From positions 38,070,501 to 38,134,500 of the forward strand of contig JBAIAC010000048.1 of the NCBI GenBank assembly GCA_037349315.1: a stretch of 64,000 bases of DNA, in the 5' to 3' direction. Position numbers and translations under genes: made by a program. The notes beneath the pieces are model-generated. The model made no database searches. It saw only the letters and a list, made by a program, of their open reading frames with translations, and was not told where the DNA came from. The DNA is from Chelydra serpentina. Taxonomy: Eukaryota > Chordata > Testudines > Chelydridae. Of the stretch, positions 47,301-58,812 are shown one piece after another (position 1 is the stretch's first letter; every line of letters begins with the position of its first letter).

Positions 47301-48076
47301 CTGTAGTTTTCCTTTAGTTTTTCTCACTCTGTCAATTAACACAATACTATTCATGCCCTGTCGTGTCTTATTGCTTAATTATGTACTTTGTGGAACATAG
47401 CTTTAAAAAATGAAACTATCAAGCTGAGAGAAAAAGAACAGGACGACCAGATGTGTGGAGATGAGAGGGGAGGACAAAAGGCATTTTGAGAGGGAAGTGA
47501 GAGATTGTGTGAGCACTTATAGGGTGGAAGGGAGGGAGGGAAATGAAAATACAGAAGAAGATTATGTGAGATACTAGGACAGTCAACTTAAAAAAAAAAC
47601 GTGTCGTAGTAAATATTGCATCCCACAGTTATCTAATATATGATTTTAAAGACTTCAAGCTGTTTGCTATGGGCTCTCAGCCTGGTTTCATTCCATTATG
47701 CAAAGTAGACACATGCTTTATAGAAACAGTGTAACAATGTTGCATTACCTGGGCAGAGATGAAAAAGAGTCGACGACAATATAGTGACAAATCTTCCTTT
47801 ATACAGAACACATTTGTCACTGGATTTTCAACTATGTTCATATATTAGCTATTTTAAAGAAAAGGAACTGTGAAGAACAGCTATATAAAATAAATCTGTA
47901 TTATTCAGTACATACTTTAAAGAAGATGGGCAAGTACAGAGAACATGACCCCCCCCCCAATCTAGAACAAGACCCTTGCATCAGCACAGAGCCCCACTGA
48001 GGTCAATATGGGTCTGAATCCAATTTGGGGATTGGGGGTCTGAGGATGAGATCTTCAAAAGTGTTTCCACGTCTCA
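44391..48076. other. No gene seen; AT-rich
   Basis: No coding signal. A dispersed 'cattgacttcgacagg' word is at 45180-45200. Short ATT and TATA repeats are at 44885 and 45815-45850. Confidence 0.4.
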
Positions 48077-48416
48077 GGGCACATCTATGCTTAAAATTAA
48101 AAAAAAAAAAGACCTGCAAACAAATAACAAAAAAAGACCCAAGGCAACGAGTCTGAGAGCCTAAGTCAACTCACTTGGGCTTGTGGGACTCATGCTTATG
48201 GGGCTAAAAACAGCAGTGTAGGCATTTGGGCTTGGGCTGGAGCCTGGGCTCTGAGACACTCCCCCACCACCGGGTTTCTGAGCTCGAGCACCAACCCGAG
48301 CATTTTTGCTGCTATTTTTTAGCCCCATAGCACAAGCCCAAGTCGATTGACCTGTGACTCGCGGAGGGTGGGATGAAATGGGCGGAGGGAGATGATTTTG
48401 CAGTGCAGACGTACCC
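48077..48416. mobile_element. Palindromic MITE, ~340 bp, GGGyACrTCT ends
   Basis: The left tip is GGGCACATCTATGC and the right tip on the minus strand is GGGTACGTCTGCACT. The flanks are TCA (48074-48076) and TTA (48417-48419), close to a 3-bp Harbinger-like target. The inside is a long imperfect palindrome: 'cttgggcttgtgggact...ggggctaaaaa' mirrored by 'tttttagccccat...agcccaagtcg'. Non-coding. Same family as 54591-54868. Confidence 0.7.
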
Positions 48417-48419
48417 TTA

Positions 48420-51400
48420 GGAACACAAATGCCACTGGAGACAGTAGGATGTGTTCCTAAACCACTTAGACACATTTGAAAAATCCCACCCTTAAGACAA
48501 AGCTAGGTCAAAAGCAGGGTCACAGTGGGACTATTTCCCAAGTGACCTCCATCTTCTTGGGGGATAGGAGGATTGTGTCTTCCCATGGGTGTGCCATTCT
48601 TTGTTTTGCCAACAAAAAGGAAATATGTAAGTTTAGTTTGAAAACTATTATCTGCAAAAACATTAACATTCTGGCATGCCCAGTGTGGTGGTATGAAACC
48701 GCACCGAATCCCTTTTAATGTCACTTGCAAGTTTCATTGGAGGTAGGTGGCAATTTTGTATCAAATTTTGTCAAATCAAATTATGTTAAACCTTCCTGCA
48801 AATCAAGATCCAGTTTTTCTTAAAACAAGATTTTAAATCAAGTCTTATGGGTATAGTGTTGCATTATTTCCATTCAAAGAAGCCTGAAAGCAACACCCTC
48901 TTAGCTAATGGGATAGAATGCTTTACTATGCTAATTGCACTTAAATGAAAATTCTCCACTGGAACCAAGGACAGTCCTCTTGGCTGTATCTTTTGAAACT
49001 CCCACTGCTTCTCACAATAGTCATTTTTGCATAGTCTATCCTCCACCCTTGTACAGTATTATACAGCACAAAACAATGGAAATCAGAAAAGCTCTGTTTA
49101 CAGACTGTTGCGACTTCAGAAGTTTCACAGTTTGCCATGTATTAAGAACCTGTTTATAGACTAAAAACAATCAGAACTTTTCCTAATTTTGAAACCTTGG
49201 CTAGATAGATAAATCACACACACACACACAAAACATACGCACATACACACCCCTGTTCCATTCATTGTACTCCCTCCCTAAAGGCCCAATCTCACAGTGG
49301 GATTCACTAGAAGAATGGATCTACTACGCAAAGTTCCACTGCAAGATCAAGACATGTTCATAAGATCAAAATCATACTACACTATTATTCTAAATAAATA
49401 AGCAATGAAAACAAACATTTTATAAATATAAAATGAGTCAAACTGTACCTCTTGGCTTTCCTAACCTAGGACCCAATCTTACAAACACTTATTCAGGTGA
49501 AAAAAAATTTCTTGAATTCAGTGGGATTACTCATGTAGGTAAAGCTACTCACATGCATAACTGTCGCAGAATTGGACTTTTGAATTGCCTAGTAAGTGGG
49601 CAGGGTGTTACTGGAAACGTGTTAAGCACATGCAACATACTTATACATTTATGATAATATTTCGGTAGAAGCAGCTTGCTCAGTTTTGATTAACCCTTTC
49701 TCGTTTTACACTCACTTTTAAAAACTTTTAAATATCCACTGCAGAACTTGATTGAACCTCCACTCAAGTTCATAATAAAAAAGTATCTTCTTGAGCCTAT
49801 TGCCATTATAAAACACAAATGCAACAGCCCTTATTTAGCAATGTACCCTAAAGAATTGAACTATCATCCACCTTTTGGGTAAAGGGATTAAAATAAACAC
49901 TAACTTTCCTCAGCCAAGTGTTCATTCTTACAGAAGTAAAGTAAATGAGGGCTTCTTTCTTTACTCTATCATAAAATATTGGCCAGAAGTCATAATCCTT
50001 AATAAATACCAAAAGCAAAATTTCACAGATCTCTGCTGATTGTCTATATACAATTATTCAATGCTCTTTAAGTTGACGACATTTAACTTTCCATATATTA
50101 CTTATTCCATATGACTTACTATATCACTACTTTTTAAAAGACAGAAGACAAGATTTAATAGACTGCTTCAATTTGTTTAAGATCAGATTAACTATCAGAA
50201 AGCTTTATCAGTACCCAAAAAGCATAAGCAAATTCATTTCTGGCTGACTTCCTCTTGTAAATACTATTGCACTTTTTTATTGCATAGTTACCTTTCCTAA
50301 AGTTTAATATTTCAACTAAGTGGAGAACTATTACAACAAAACAAAACGAAGAAAAATCAATCATTTTAACAAAGAATTGTCTATTTAAAAAAAATACATA
50401 GCATTAGTCTGTCCAATAATGAAACTGGACAAGACTGGCTAAATCCTTAGCACAGCACAAATGTACTGTATTTCACAATGCTGCATAAAAGACCCATCCA
50501 TAACCCAAGATAGTATGACTGCAATGCAGCTCACAGGAAATAAATTCCATAGCCACATGATGCTGACTTCTTCCTCAAATAGGCTTCGCTGATTCCCTTT
50601 CTATTTCAGCAGCACCAATGAATGGGAAAATATAATCTGACCATGGACTGGCATAAAATCACTAATCTTAACAAAAACAGCTTAATCAAACAGGATGTCA
50701 AGTGCTTTAAATCAGTTCCAGCCTATGTTTTACAAATTCATACATCATCTGGGGCCAGGCTCTCTCTCCGCTGAGTGTCATCTCATGAACAGGCAAGGTG
50801 ACACTGGGGACAAGAGAACCACTCAGCTGAACTGCCATCATGATCACATTTTAATACAAACCAGAGAGGGGTGGGAACTAGCCTTTGAGAAAACAAATGT
50901 TTTATGAAGCACAAAGAGTGGCTCATGTTCAGCAGGGAATTTTATTGCTAATACTTCTGCTTTTAAATAAAAATAATTGCCTTAAGATATTATGGTCATT
51001 TGCACATCAGGCTTCCACATAACAAGGCAACATCTTGATTACAAAAACATGGACCGGAATATGATTTCACTAAGAATATTGCAATGTTGTATTGTACCAT
51101 AAATTTATGGGGGAAATAATCCACACCTTAATGTTTTAATTCTTATTAAAGTCATTAACATATTGTGTCACCAAATGTATGTATTGTAGATGAAATATAA
51201 ACCTACAGTAAACTTGTTAACAAGGAAAGAAATGTACATTCGCCAGCCATTATATCCCTTTAATACCATATCAAAATGATTATACTACCTGGTGATAAAG
51301 CTACACATTAAATGGCAAATCATTACTTCTCTGAGGCAGACAATATTCCTCAAATGCTGCCCTTGATCAGTGGCATAGTTTCCACTGACAACACATTCAG

Positions 51401-52030
51401 AGCAGTGCAGGGCCCTAAATATATTTCTGCCTTTCATGATAAGAGTTTTATACGCTATTTCATTATACCCAACTTCAAACTTCTTCAAAATTCTTTTTTA
51501 CTCCCTATAATGCTTTTTAAACATATTTGAGAAGAGGCGAAATCTTTTGTTTTTACAGTCATCTTTTAAGGGATGCTTAAATTAGAAAGACATTTCCACA
51601 GAGAATTATTGAATACAGTCAGATACATATTCAAGCGCTCGCACAAAAAACAAATAATTCCAACTACAATGCTAAAAAAAAGTTAACACTCCAGTTAATG
51701 GCCATTACAAGTGAAAAAATAGGTTATGCTAAGTAATGTAAGTGTTTTTCCCGCTAGGGAAACACACAAAATATATTAACATCTTATGCATATTACTATA
51801 CAGTAACAGAATTAAATAGTAATTCCAGCACACAATTCAGTCAAATCTTGTACCTATTAGCACCATCGATCTGTATGCAAAAATACACACAGATGTACTC
51901 AGCAGATATACTGACCAGATTTCAAAGGTATCTTCAATCCAGCCTCCACATGGCATTACACTGGTATATTACACATTTACATTCCCAAAACCCATTGTCC
52001 ACATCTGGGTAGATAACTCTTTCAGAAAAT
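48420..52030. other. No gene seen; AT-rich
   Basis: A (CA)n run is at 49213-49232. A dispersed 'gacccaatcttacaaa ... ttcagtgggattactcatg' word is at 49468-49540. Short frames have no domain. Confidence 0.4.
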
Positions 52031-52031
52031 G

Positions 52032-52858
52032 GGATAGGGTCCAGAGTGACCTAGACAAATTGGAGGATGGGGCCAGAAGAAATCTGATGAGGTTCAACAA
52101 GGACAAGTGCAGAGTTCTGCACTTAGGAAGGATGAATCCCATGCACTGCTAGAGGCTGACTGGCTAAGCAGCAGTTCTGCAGAAAAGGACCTGGGGATTA
52201 CAGTGGACGAGAAGCTGGATATGAGTCAGCAGTGTGCCCTTGTTGCCAAGAAGGCCAATGGCATATTGGGCTGTATTAGTAGGAGCACTGCCAGCAGATC
52301 GAGGGAAGTAATTATTCCCCTCTGTTCGGCACTGGTGAGGCCACACCAGGAGCACTGCGTCCAGTTTTGGTCCCCCCCACTACAGAAGGGATGTGGACAA
52401 ATTGGAGAGAGTCCAGTGGAGGGCAACAAAAATGATTAGGGGGCTGGGGCACATGACTTATGGGGAGAGGCTGAGGGAACTGGGGTTTAGTCTGCAGAAG
52501 AGAAGAGTGAGGGGGGATTTGATAACAGCCTTCAATTACTTAAAGGAGGCTCACAAAGAGAATGGAGCTCGGCTGTTCTCAGTGGTGGCAGATGATAGAA
52601 CAAGAAGTAATGGCCTCAAGTTGCAGTGGGGGAGGTCTAGGTTGGATATTAGGAAAAACGATTTCACTATGAGGGTGGTGAAGCACTGGAATGGGTTATC
52701 TAGGGAGGTGGTGGAATCTCCATCCTTAGAGGTTTTTAAGGCCCAGCTTGACAAAGCCTTGGTTGGGATGGTTTAGTTGGTGTTGGTCCTGCTTTGAGCA
52801 GGGGATTGGACTAGATGACTTCCTGAGGTCTCTTTCAACCCTGATATTCTATGATTCT
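52032..52858 (+). mobile_element. 5'-truncated CR1 LINE 3' fragment, plus strand
   Basis: It starts inside the RT domain ('gggtccagagtgacctagac') and ends with 'gatattctatgattctac'. It is closely similar to the 43550-44390 part of the young CR1. Confidence 0.9.
52107..52776 (+). pseudogene. CR1 ORF2 C-terminal remnant
   Basis: Two overlapping frames (52107-52439 and 52393-52776) carry [21 protein letters not shown] and then [18 protein letters not shown]. The frame shifts around 52375-52395, at a C-rich run. Upstream of 52107 the frame is also broken (TAG at about 52150 in the other frame). No function. Confidence 0.85.
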
Positions 52859-54286
52859 ACGTGGCCAGAGCTGTGTGAAAGTTGCAATGAGTTCAAAGTC
52901 AGCCCAAAATTACTTGGCTTCGGGGTCCATTGGCAACTTGAAAACTCAGTCCCAATTCACCAAGAAATCTGTGAAACTTTAAGAAAAGTTGGATCAAAAA
53001 CTTCAGAGTAAAGCCTGCATGAATTTTTGTTTTAGGTGGCAAACATCCAAACTCTGTTGTTTCACACGTTTTGTAGTTTGGACTAAGTTACACTCTGAAT
53101 TTTTGAATTATTTCTAATCTCAGAGTAAAAAGCAAACCTTAGGAAATGCAAAACCAACATGACATGAAACTTGAAAAAAGCATGGATGAACACGTACAAA
53201 CTAACTAATTGCATACTTCCGACACAAGATCCCTAAAAAATTCCCCTTAAGTCACCAACTCTCCAGCATTCTTCAGTCCTTTATCAATGATTTCTTATAG
53301 CTGGTAGGATAAGTAGTTTCCTTTAGTGATAAACAAAAATGCAAATTAAGTGTCCCATTTCCACATGTGTGTACATTCCTCCGTTTTTATTTACATTCCC
53401 ACATTCCTTTCCATAGTTTTTATGAAAGTGGTGCTTCACTATGCTCTTGAAATCAATAATTTTTGCACCTTAGGTACTCCTCTTGTTCTATGTACATCTC
53501 TTCTAACAAAAGTTTATGCTAATCTCTTTTATGCTTTTATTACATAATCTTTAAATTGTAAATGCCTGAGGAGGTGATAGGTCAATTATCTTTTGAACTA
53601 TGTACAATCCTCACATTTCCAGTTCAAAATAGTTGACCAAAAAACAGTGCCTGAATTCCTGCTTTATCCCGCACCCGACTGGACCACCATCTCTTTTCAA
53701 AAACTCCACATTCTGAGTTCAAGTCTTCATTATCTATTATGGACACCAGAGTGGAGTATCTTCCCCAGATGCAGAATCACACATTTACTTTTTCTGCCAA
53801 TTACAGCATGCACTAGACTAAGTATAAGAATTTGCAGAACTGGGCACTGAGCTAGGAGAATTTCATTTTTAAGGCTGTTTGGTTTTGTCACCAAATACTT
53901 CCTTACCTTTAATTCAAATATATACAGCCATTATTTGTCTATGTCACTGTGGATAACACTCTTTCACAACTTTCATATTCTGTCTTGGAAATATGGTGCA
54001 CAGTGGGGCTGATGAGTCACTCCCATCTGCATCTAAAACTGATTTTTCTCCCCTCCGCTCCCAGGTGTTTAATAATTTTGTAGAACAAAAATGTCTAGTA
54101 CAATTCAACATTTTAAATATGTACGGATCAGAAAGTTGGACAGAACATCCACACTTGATGCTCTATGGAAGATGAATGAGAAATGATGGGATGAGTAAAC
54201 GAAGGGAGGAGGTCAGAATTGCAGCTTTAATCTTTTGATGAGAGAACGTATTTTCAAACTTTTTAACAGCTGTTGACTCTTCTTAC
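52859..54286. other. No gene seen; AT-rich
   Basis: No coding signal or classifiable repeat. Confidence 0.4.
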
Positions 54287-54294
54287 ATAGTAAC

Positions 54295-54418
54295 TAGGAT
54301 GACCAGACATCAAATGTGAAAAATCGGGACAGGGGGTGGGGGGTAATAGGAGCCTATATAAGAAAAAGACCCCAAAATTGGGACTGTCCCTATAAAATCG
54401 GGACATCTGGTCACCCTA
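54295..54418. mobile_element. Short hAT MITE, 124 bp, perfect 8-bp TSD
   Basis: The left end is TAGGATGACCAGA and the right end on the minus strand is TAGGGTGACCAGA. It is flanked by ATAGTAAC at 54287-54294 and 54419-54426. The body is mostly inverted-repeat 'tcgggac...gtcccga'-type sequence. It shares ends with the 1.77-kb element at 22918-24683. Confidence 0.9.
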
Positions 54419-54590
54419 ATAGTAACAGTTGCATCAAAGGACAGATTGTATAAATTTAAAATAAAACACTTAACAATAATATAATTTTAGTATATTTGAA
54501 ATTGTAATTGTATGTGATACCCAAGAAGCTTATCGTGCTTGAAAAAACAATTAAGCTGATCTACTGAAAGCATATTGTTTTCTACTTCTA

Positions 54591-54868
54591 GGGTATGTCA
54601 TCATTGCAATTAGATACCCATGGCTGGCCCATGCCTGCTGACTTGGGCTCATGGGGCTCAGACTAAGGGGCTGTTTAACTACAGAGTAGATGTTTAGGCA
54701 CAGACTGGAGCCTGGGCTATAGGACCCTCCGATGTCACAGGATCCTAGAGCCCAGGCTCCAGCCAAAACTCAAATGTCTAAACCACAATTAAACAGCCCA
54801 TTAGCCCAAGCCTGAGTCAGCTGGCACAGGCCAGCCACAGGTGTCTAATTATAGTGTAGACATATCCC
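54591..54868. mobile_element. Palindromic MITE, ~278 bp, GGGTATGTC ends
   Basis: The tips GGGTATGTCATCA and (minus) GGGATATGTCTACACT are flanked by TA. The whole element folds on itself: 'actggagcctgggctat' pairs with the 'agagcccaggctccagc' half, and 'gacttgggctcatgggg' with 'cattagcccaagcctg'. No ORF. Related to 48077-48416. Confidence 0.75.
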
Positions 54869-54954
54869 TAGAATAGTATTAATCTTGATCTGAACAAAAT
54901 AGATTTGATATTCTTTCAGGGGGGTACGTATACACCCCTCCCCCCATTAGCACA

Positions 54955-55062
54955 GCATCCGAGCACCTCACAATCTTTAACGCATGTATCCTCACACGAC
55001 GTGGGAGGTAGTGAAGTATTGTTATCCCGTTTTACAGATGTGGAACTGAGGCACAAAGAAAC
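54955..55062 (+). repeat. MIR-like SINE relic
   Basis: 'gagcacctcacaatcttta' then 'gttatcccgttttacagatg' and 'ggaactgaggcacaaagaaact' are recognisable MIR-type core words. The 3' part is replaced by the next element. Confidence 0.7.
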
Positions 55063-55388
55063 TAAAGGCCAGATTCACAGAGGGACATGGGTCTACCTAC
55101 ATTTTAGGTGCCAAGAAAATCACTGGGTTTCTCAAAGCCTGGGTTAGGTGCCAAGGCTCCCTGTACAATGAATGGGGAGAGACAGGCACCTAAGAATGGG
55201 ATCCACAAAAAAATAGCATGCTAGGCAGGGAAATGCTTAAGCTAGAAAATGGGAGATGGCAATGAGGTGTATGTCACAAGTCCAACCCCCCTCTCACAGT
55301 TAGGTGCCTTAATCTGGGCTGCAGGGAGGCACTTCTCTTCTCTGGAGACCCACAGTTGAGAACCTGCTGCTGCGAAAGTCAGGTGCTT

Positions 55389-55510
55389 AATTTTTTTTTT
55401 TTTTTTTTTTCCAAGAACCATGTTCAAATCCTCTCCTCAGGCAGAGCGGGGAATTGAACCCAAGTGTCCCACATCCCAGATGAGTACTCTAACCATGGGG
55501 CCATAAGTTA
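55389..55510 (-). repeat. tRNA-like segment with oligo(A) run, minus strand
   Basis: On the minus strand, TTAGAGTACTCATCTGGGA (A-box-like) precedes GGTTCAATTCCCCGCT (B box at 55450-55460). Downstream is a run of about 22 A (the T-run at 55390-55412). It may be an eroded tRNA-derived SINE. It is not a working tRNA, as no cloverleaf is intact. Confidence 0.4.
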
Positions 55511-55782
55511 TAATGGAGGCAGCACCTCCGCTTCTTTCTCCAGCCAGTATTTGAATGGGCCATGATAGAGTAGGAGTGCTTGCTCTGAGCATACCAACCA
55601 GATTGGGCCCCGCAGGTGAGATAAGTCGGGGGATGCCTATCTTCCCTGCTTTGAGGATTGTGCTGGAGCTTAGGCAGCTAGAGTGAGGCAGAAGCATGCA
55701 TGCCCAGAGGCAGGCCCCTAGGGAACTTTTACAGAGAAAATTTAGGTGCAGAGTAAGTAGCAAAGAAAGGGTTTTGTGAATA

Positions 55783-55966
55783 GGGGGAGGGATAGCTCAG
55801 TTGTTTGAGCATTAGCGTGCTAAACCCAGGGTTGTGAGCTCAATCCTTGAGGGGGCCATTTAGGGATCTGGGGCAAAAATAGGGGATTGGTCCTGCTTTG
55901 AGCAGGGGGTTGGACTAGATGACCTCCTAAGGTCCCTTCCAACCCTGATATTCTATGATTCTATGA
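55783..55966 (+). mobile_element. tRNA-derived turtle SINE with CR1 tail, plus strand
   Basis: The head is GGGGGAGGGATAGCTCAG (A box), then GGGTTGTGAGCTCAATCC (B box region) and 'gggggccatttagggatctg'. A CR1 3' tail follows that is nearly identical to the CR1 at 44300-44390: 'ctgctttgagcagggggtt', 'ggactagatgacctcct', ATTCTATG repeats. 'tgaata' occurs on both sides and may be part of the target duplication. It is transcribed by pol III and mobilised by CR1, by family knowledge. Confidence 0.88.
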
Positions 55967-56012
55967 ATACTGGTGCCTTTAGACTCAGGCGCCTAAATCC
56001 TTTTGTAAATCT

Positions 56013-56984
56013 CACACAAGTCTGGAATGGAACAAGGAATCAAACCTAATTCTTTCGAGTGCCTAACTAGCACCCTTATCACTGCACCATCCTCTCTACA
56101 GTGCTAATAAACACCATTTTAAAAAAATAGTTTACTTGCACTTGACAGTGTGTTCAGCCTTTGTAGAAATACTCCGCAATACATTGTACTGCTCATTCCA
56201 AACTAATGCATTATGCAAACTCAGTAACATCAATCAAAAGAAAACTATATACAATTATTGCAACACTGTTCCCTTGAATACCTAAATGAATTGCTTTGTT
56301 AGTGTACAATTTTTTGTAAAATTACTCAGTAGTAGTGTCGACTGATAAACCTAAGACTGGAAGATTACACTAGGTTTCCTCATTCTTTTCCCTCACCATT
56401 TATGTAACTGCACCCCATGTTTGTGCTCTGATTTTACTGATTTATATAAACTAAAATGGGATGAATCAAGACAATTTATTTTTAAAAGTCAAATCCAGAA
56501 CATACTATTTCCATGAAATTCAACCGTTGGGCAAAGTCTGATCATGCAGACCCAAAGCCCCTGACTCTGTCTAGGGAAATTTAGTAGATGATTTCTAGAA
56601 GGAAAATGTTACGTCTTACTACTACCCTCAAACCAATATCTTTGTTCCATTTATATGAAGTGCTCAGGAGTAAGTAATGCATCCTTAACTTCTTAGCTTT
56701 GTTAAAGTAGCTTGTGTCAAAGGCAGCCCTGACAGACAGCTTCCATGACTTCAGTTTGCTGTGCTTTTTATTACAAACAGCAGACAAAAGGTGAGAGAAA
56801 TTTTAAAAGTCAACTTTATGTTTAGTTGTAGCATATAGGATTCTGCAGGCTTAGTATGCAAACAGATGCAGAGACAGAGAGACACACACAGATAGTACAA
56901 ATGGAACACACACATTTCTAATACCACTACAAAGTATCAACAAAGATTCTGCCTTTTACAATGAAACACAACAGCAAGTTAGTC
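56013..56984. other. No gene seen; AT-rich
   Basis: 56030-56100 contains another tRNA-like or box-B-like relic ('gaatcaaacctaattc'). Nothing else is assignable. A (GA/CA) run is at 56868-56895. Confidence 0.4.
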
Positions 56985-56987
56985 TAA

Positions 56988-57200
56988 GGCCAGGTCTACA
57001 CTAGGACTTTATGTCGAATTTAGCAGCGTTAACTCGATTTAATCCCTCACCCGTCCACATTAGGAAGCAGTTTATTTCGACATAAAGGGCTCTTTGAATC
57101 GATTTCTGTACTCCACCCCGACGAGGGGAGTAGCACCAAATTCGAAATGACCATGTCGAATTAGAGGTACTGTGGACGGAATTCGACGCTAATAGCTCCG
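56988..57200 (+). other. Left terminal and subterminal region of the Harbinger
   Basis: After the inverted terminus come repeated TCGAATT/TTCGAA/TCGATTT words (for example near 57013, 57033, 57073, 57097, 57140, 57154, 57181). Similar words (TTCGAA, AATCGAA) recur near the right end (about 61943-62030). They are plausible binding sites for the Myb partner or the transposase; this is inference. Confidence 0.55.
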
Positions 57201-58066
57201 GGAGCTATCCCACAGTGCACCACTCAGTGGACGCTCAGGGCAGTAATCTGTACTCGGATGCTCTGACCTGCCACTCAGAGAAATCCCCGGGAAAATTTGA
57301 ATCCCTTTTCCTGTCTGGCCATTTTGAATCCCATTTCCTCTTTGGACATCGTGGCGAGCTCAGCAGCACTGGCAACAATGCAGAGCTCTCCAGCAGAGGT
57401 TACCATGCAATCCCAGAGTAGAAAGAGGACTCCAGCATGGAGTGATCGGGAAGTTTTGGATCTGATCGCTGTGTGGGGCAACGAATCAATCCTAGCCGAG
57501 CTCCGTTCCAAAAGACGGAATGCAAAGATTTATGAGAAAATATCCCAGGCTATGACGGAGAGAGGATACAGCCGGGATGCTACGCAGTGCCGCGTAAAAA
57601 TCAAGGAGCTGCGGCAGGTGTACCAAAAGACCAAGGAGTCCAACGGACGCTCCGGGTCGCAGCCACACACTTGCTGATTTTACGAGGCACTGCATGCCAT
57701 GCTCGGTGGTGCTGCCACAACTACCCCACCAGTGTCCGTGGACTCCGACGACGGGGTCTTCTCTACGGGCACGTCGGAGGAGGTTTTCGCGGACAGCGAA
57801 GAAGAGGAAGGAGGGGAGGAGGACGAGGCACTAGACAACGGTCTCACTGCTGATTTCCCCGACAGCCAGGAACTATTCCTCACCCTGACTGAGCTGCCCT
57901 ACGAACACTCCCAAGGCAGCATTCCTGACCAGGAATCAGGCGAAGGATCATCAGGTTAGTGTGTTAGACATTTATTTGCAATACAATAGGTATGGTGTGA
58001 TAGCACTGTGTAACTGTGGCTTAATTGGCATTATGCGCTTCAGCTTGGAGTCGCTTTCCCGTGCAA

Positions 58067-58357
58067 CTATTCGAAAAGTCTGTCAATATGTATGGGGATA
58101 GAGGTGTAATCCCCATCTGAGATCTCCGCGAAGCTCTCCTGGAGGTACAGTGAGAGCTTGTTTAGCACGTTCACTGGGAGAGCGGCCTTATTGTCTCCTC
58201 CATGGTAGGATACTTTCCCGCGCCATGCAAGCAGCAGGTACTCTGGTATCATTGCCTTGCATAGCATGGCAGCATACGGCCCTGGGGTTTGCTGGCATTG
58301 ACGCAGCATGCAGTATTTCTCTGTCTCGGTAATCCTCATCAGAGTGATATCAGTCAT
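58067..58357 (-). CDS. Unrecognised 96-aa antisense ORF within the Myb-gene intron
   Basis: An ATG-started frame of 96 codons lies opposite to the host gene, wholly inside its intron, so it is not a shadow of exon coding. The frame is open about 30 codons further upstream, to a pyrimidine-rich CTTTCTTTAAAG that could act as a splice acceptor. The protein has an ordinary globular composition with Cys and Trp (MRITETEKYCMLRQCQQTPG, IPEYLLLAWRGKVSYHGG, LQESFAEISDGDYTSIPI) and no signal peptide or membrane segment. I do not recognise a family. It could be a third transposon gene, a relic of an inserted gene, or chance. Decay has not broken it. Confidence 0.45.
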   Translation of the reverse strand: MTDITLMRITETEKYCMLRQCQQTPGPYAAMLCKAMIPEYLLLAWRGKVSYHGGDNKAALPVNVLNKLSLYLQESFAEISDGDYTSIPIHIDRLFE

Positions 58358-58489
58358 GGGGTCCTGGTTTGAATGAGTGGTATAATTAGTATAGTGAATG
58401 CTTCCTTTTCCCTTTAAAGAAAGACACCCGGCTGTTTCCGTTAACGCGTGGTGTTAGGGATTCGGGAGCCAAACCAATAGTACTTAGCG

Positions 58490-58812
58490 GCGCGCGGGCA
58501 GGGACAGTTCCGGGGACCGGCCACGCGAGGCCGGGGAAAGGGTACGCGATCCGTTCTGAAACAGCGGTTTGCGGGCGATCTTGGTTCCCGGGAGCTGCCA
58601 CGCGAAGGGAGGGGGGGAAGGGTAGGCTAGCCGTTCATGCTGAGCGGTTCGCGGGCACTTTAGGTTCCATGGAGTGACCACGCGGAGGGGGGGGGGGAAG
58701 GGTAGGCGAGCCGTTCATGATGAGCGGTTCGCGGGCAGTTTTGGTTCCCGTGAGCGACCACGCGGAGTGGGGGAGGGGGGTTAGGAAAGTCGCTGTAGAT
58801 TAGCGGTTTGGC
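58490..58812 (+). repeat. ~80-bp GC-rich minisatellite in the Harbinger intron
   Basis: GCGGGC-anchored units recur at about 58494, 58571, 58651 and 58731, with a partial unit at 58802 (spacing 77-80 bp). Each unit holds CCGTTCATGATGAGCGGTTC-like sequence, then TTGGTTCCCG, CCACGCGGAG and a G-run. Units 2-4 are closest to each other. The minus-strand frames here (58386-58869) are repeats of the same peptide and not a gene. Confidence 0.88.

Larger units (their letters stand above)
55066..56012. repeat. Old composite repeat with inverted ends, host of a SINE
   Basis: The ends 'gccagattcacagaggg' and 'atccttttgtaaatct' are inverted relatives, and internal words 'taggtgcc', 'aggcacctaa' and 'ggcgcctaaat' recur. 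It is probably a decayed non-autonomous DNA element. It contains the tRNA-like segment at 55389-55510 and the SINE at 55783-55966. Confidence 0.45.

Noticed and set aside
55389..55412. Rho-independent or pol III terminator from the T-run
   Set aside because: The run is better read as the oligo(A) of a minus-strand repeat; no active gene precedes it.
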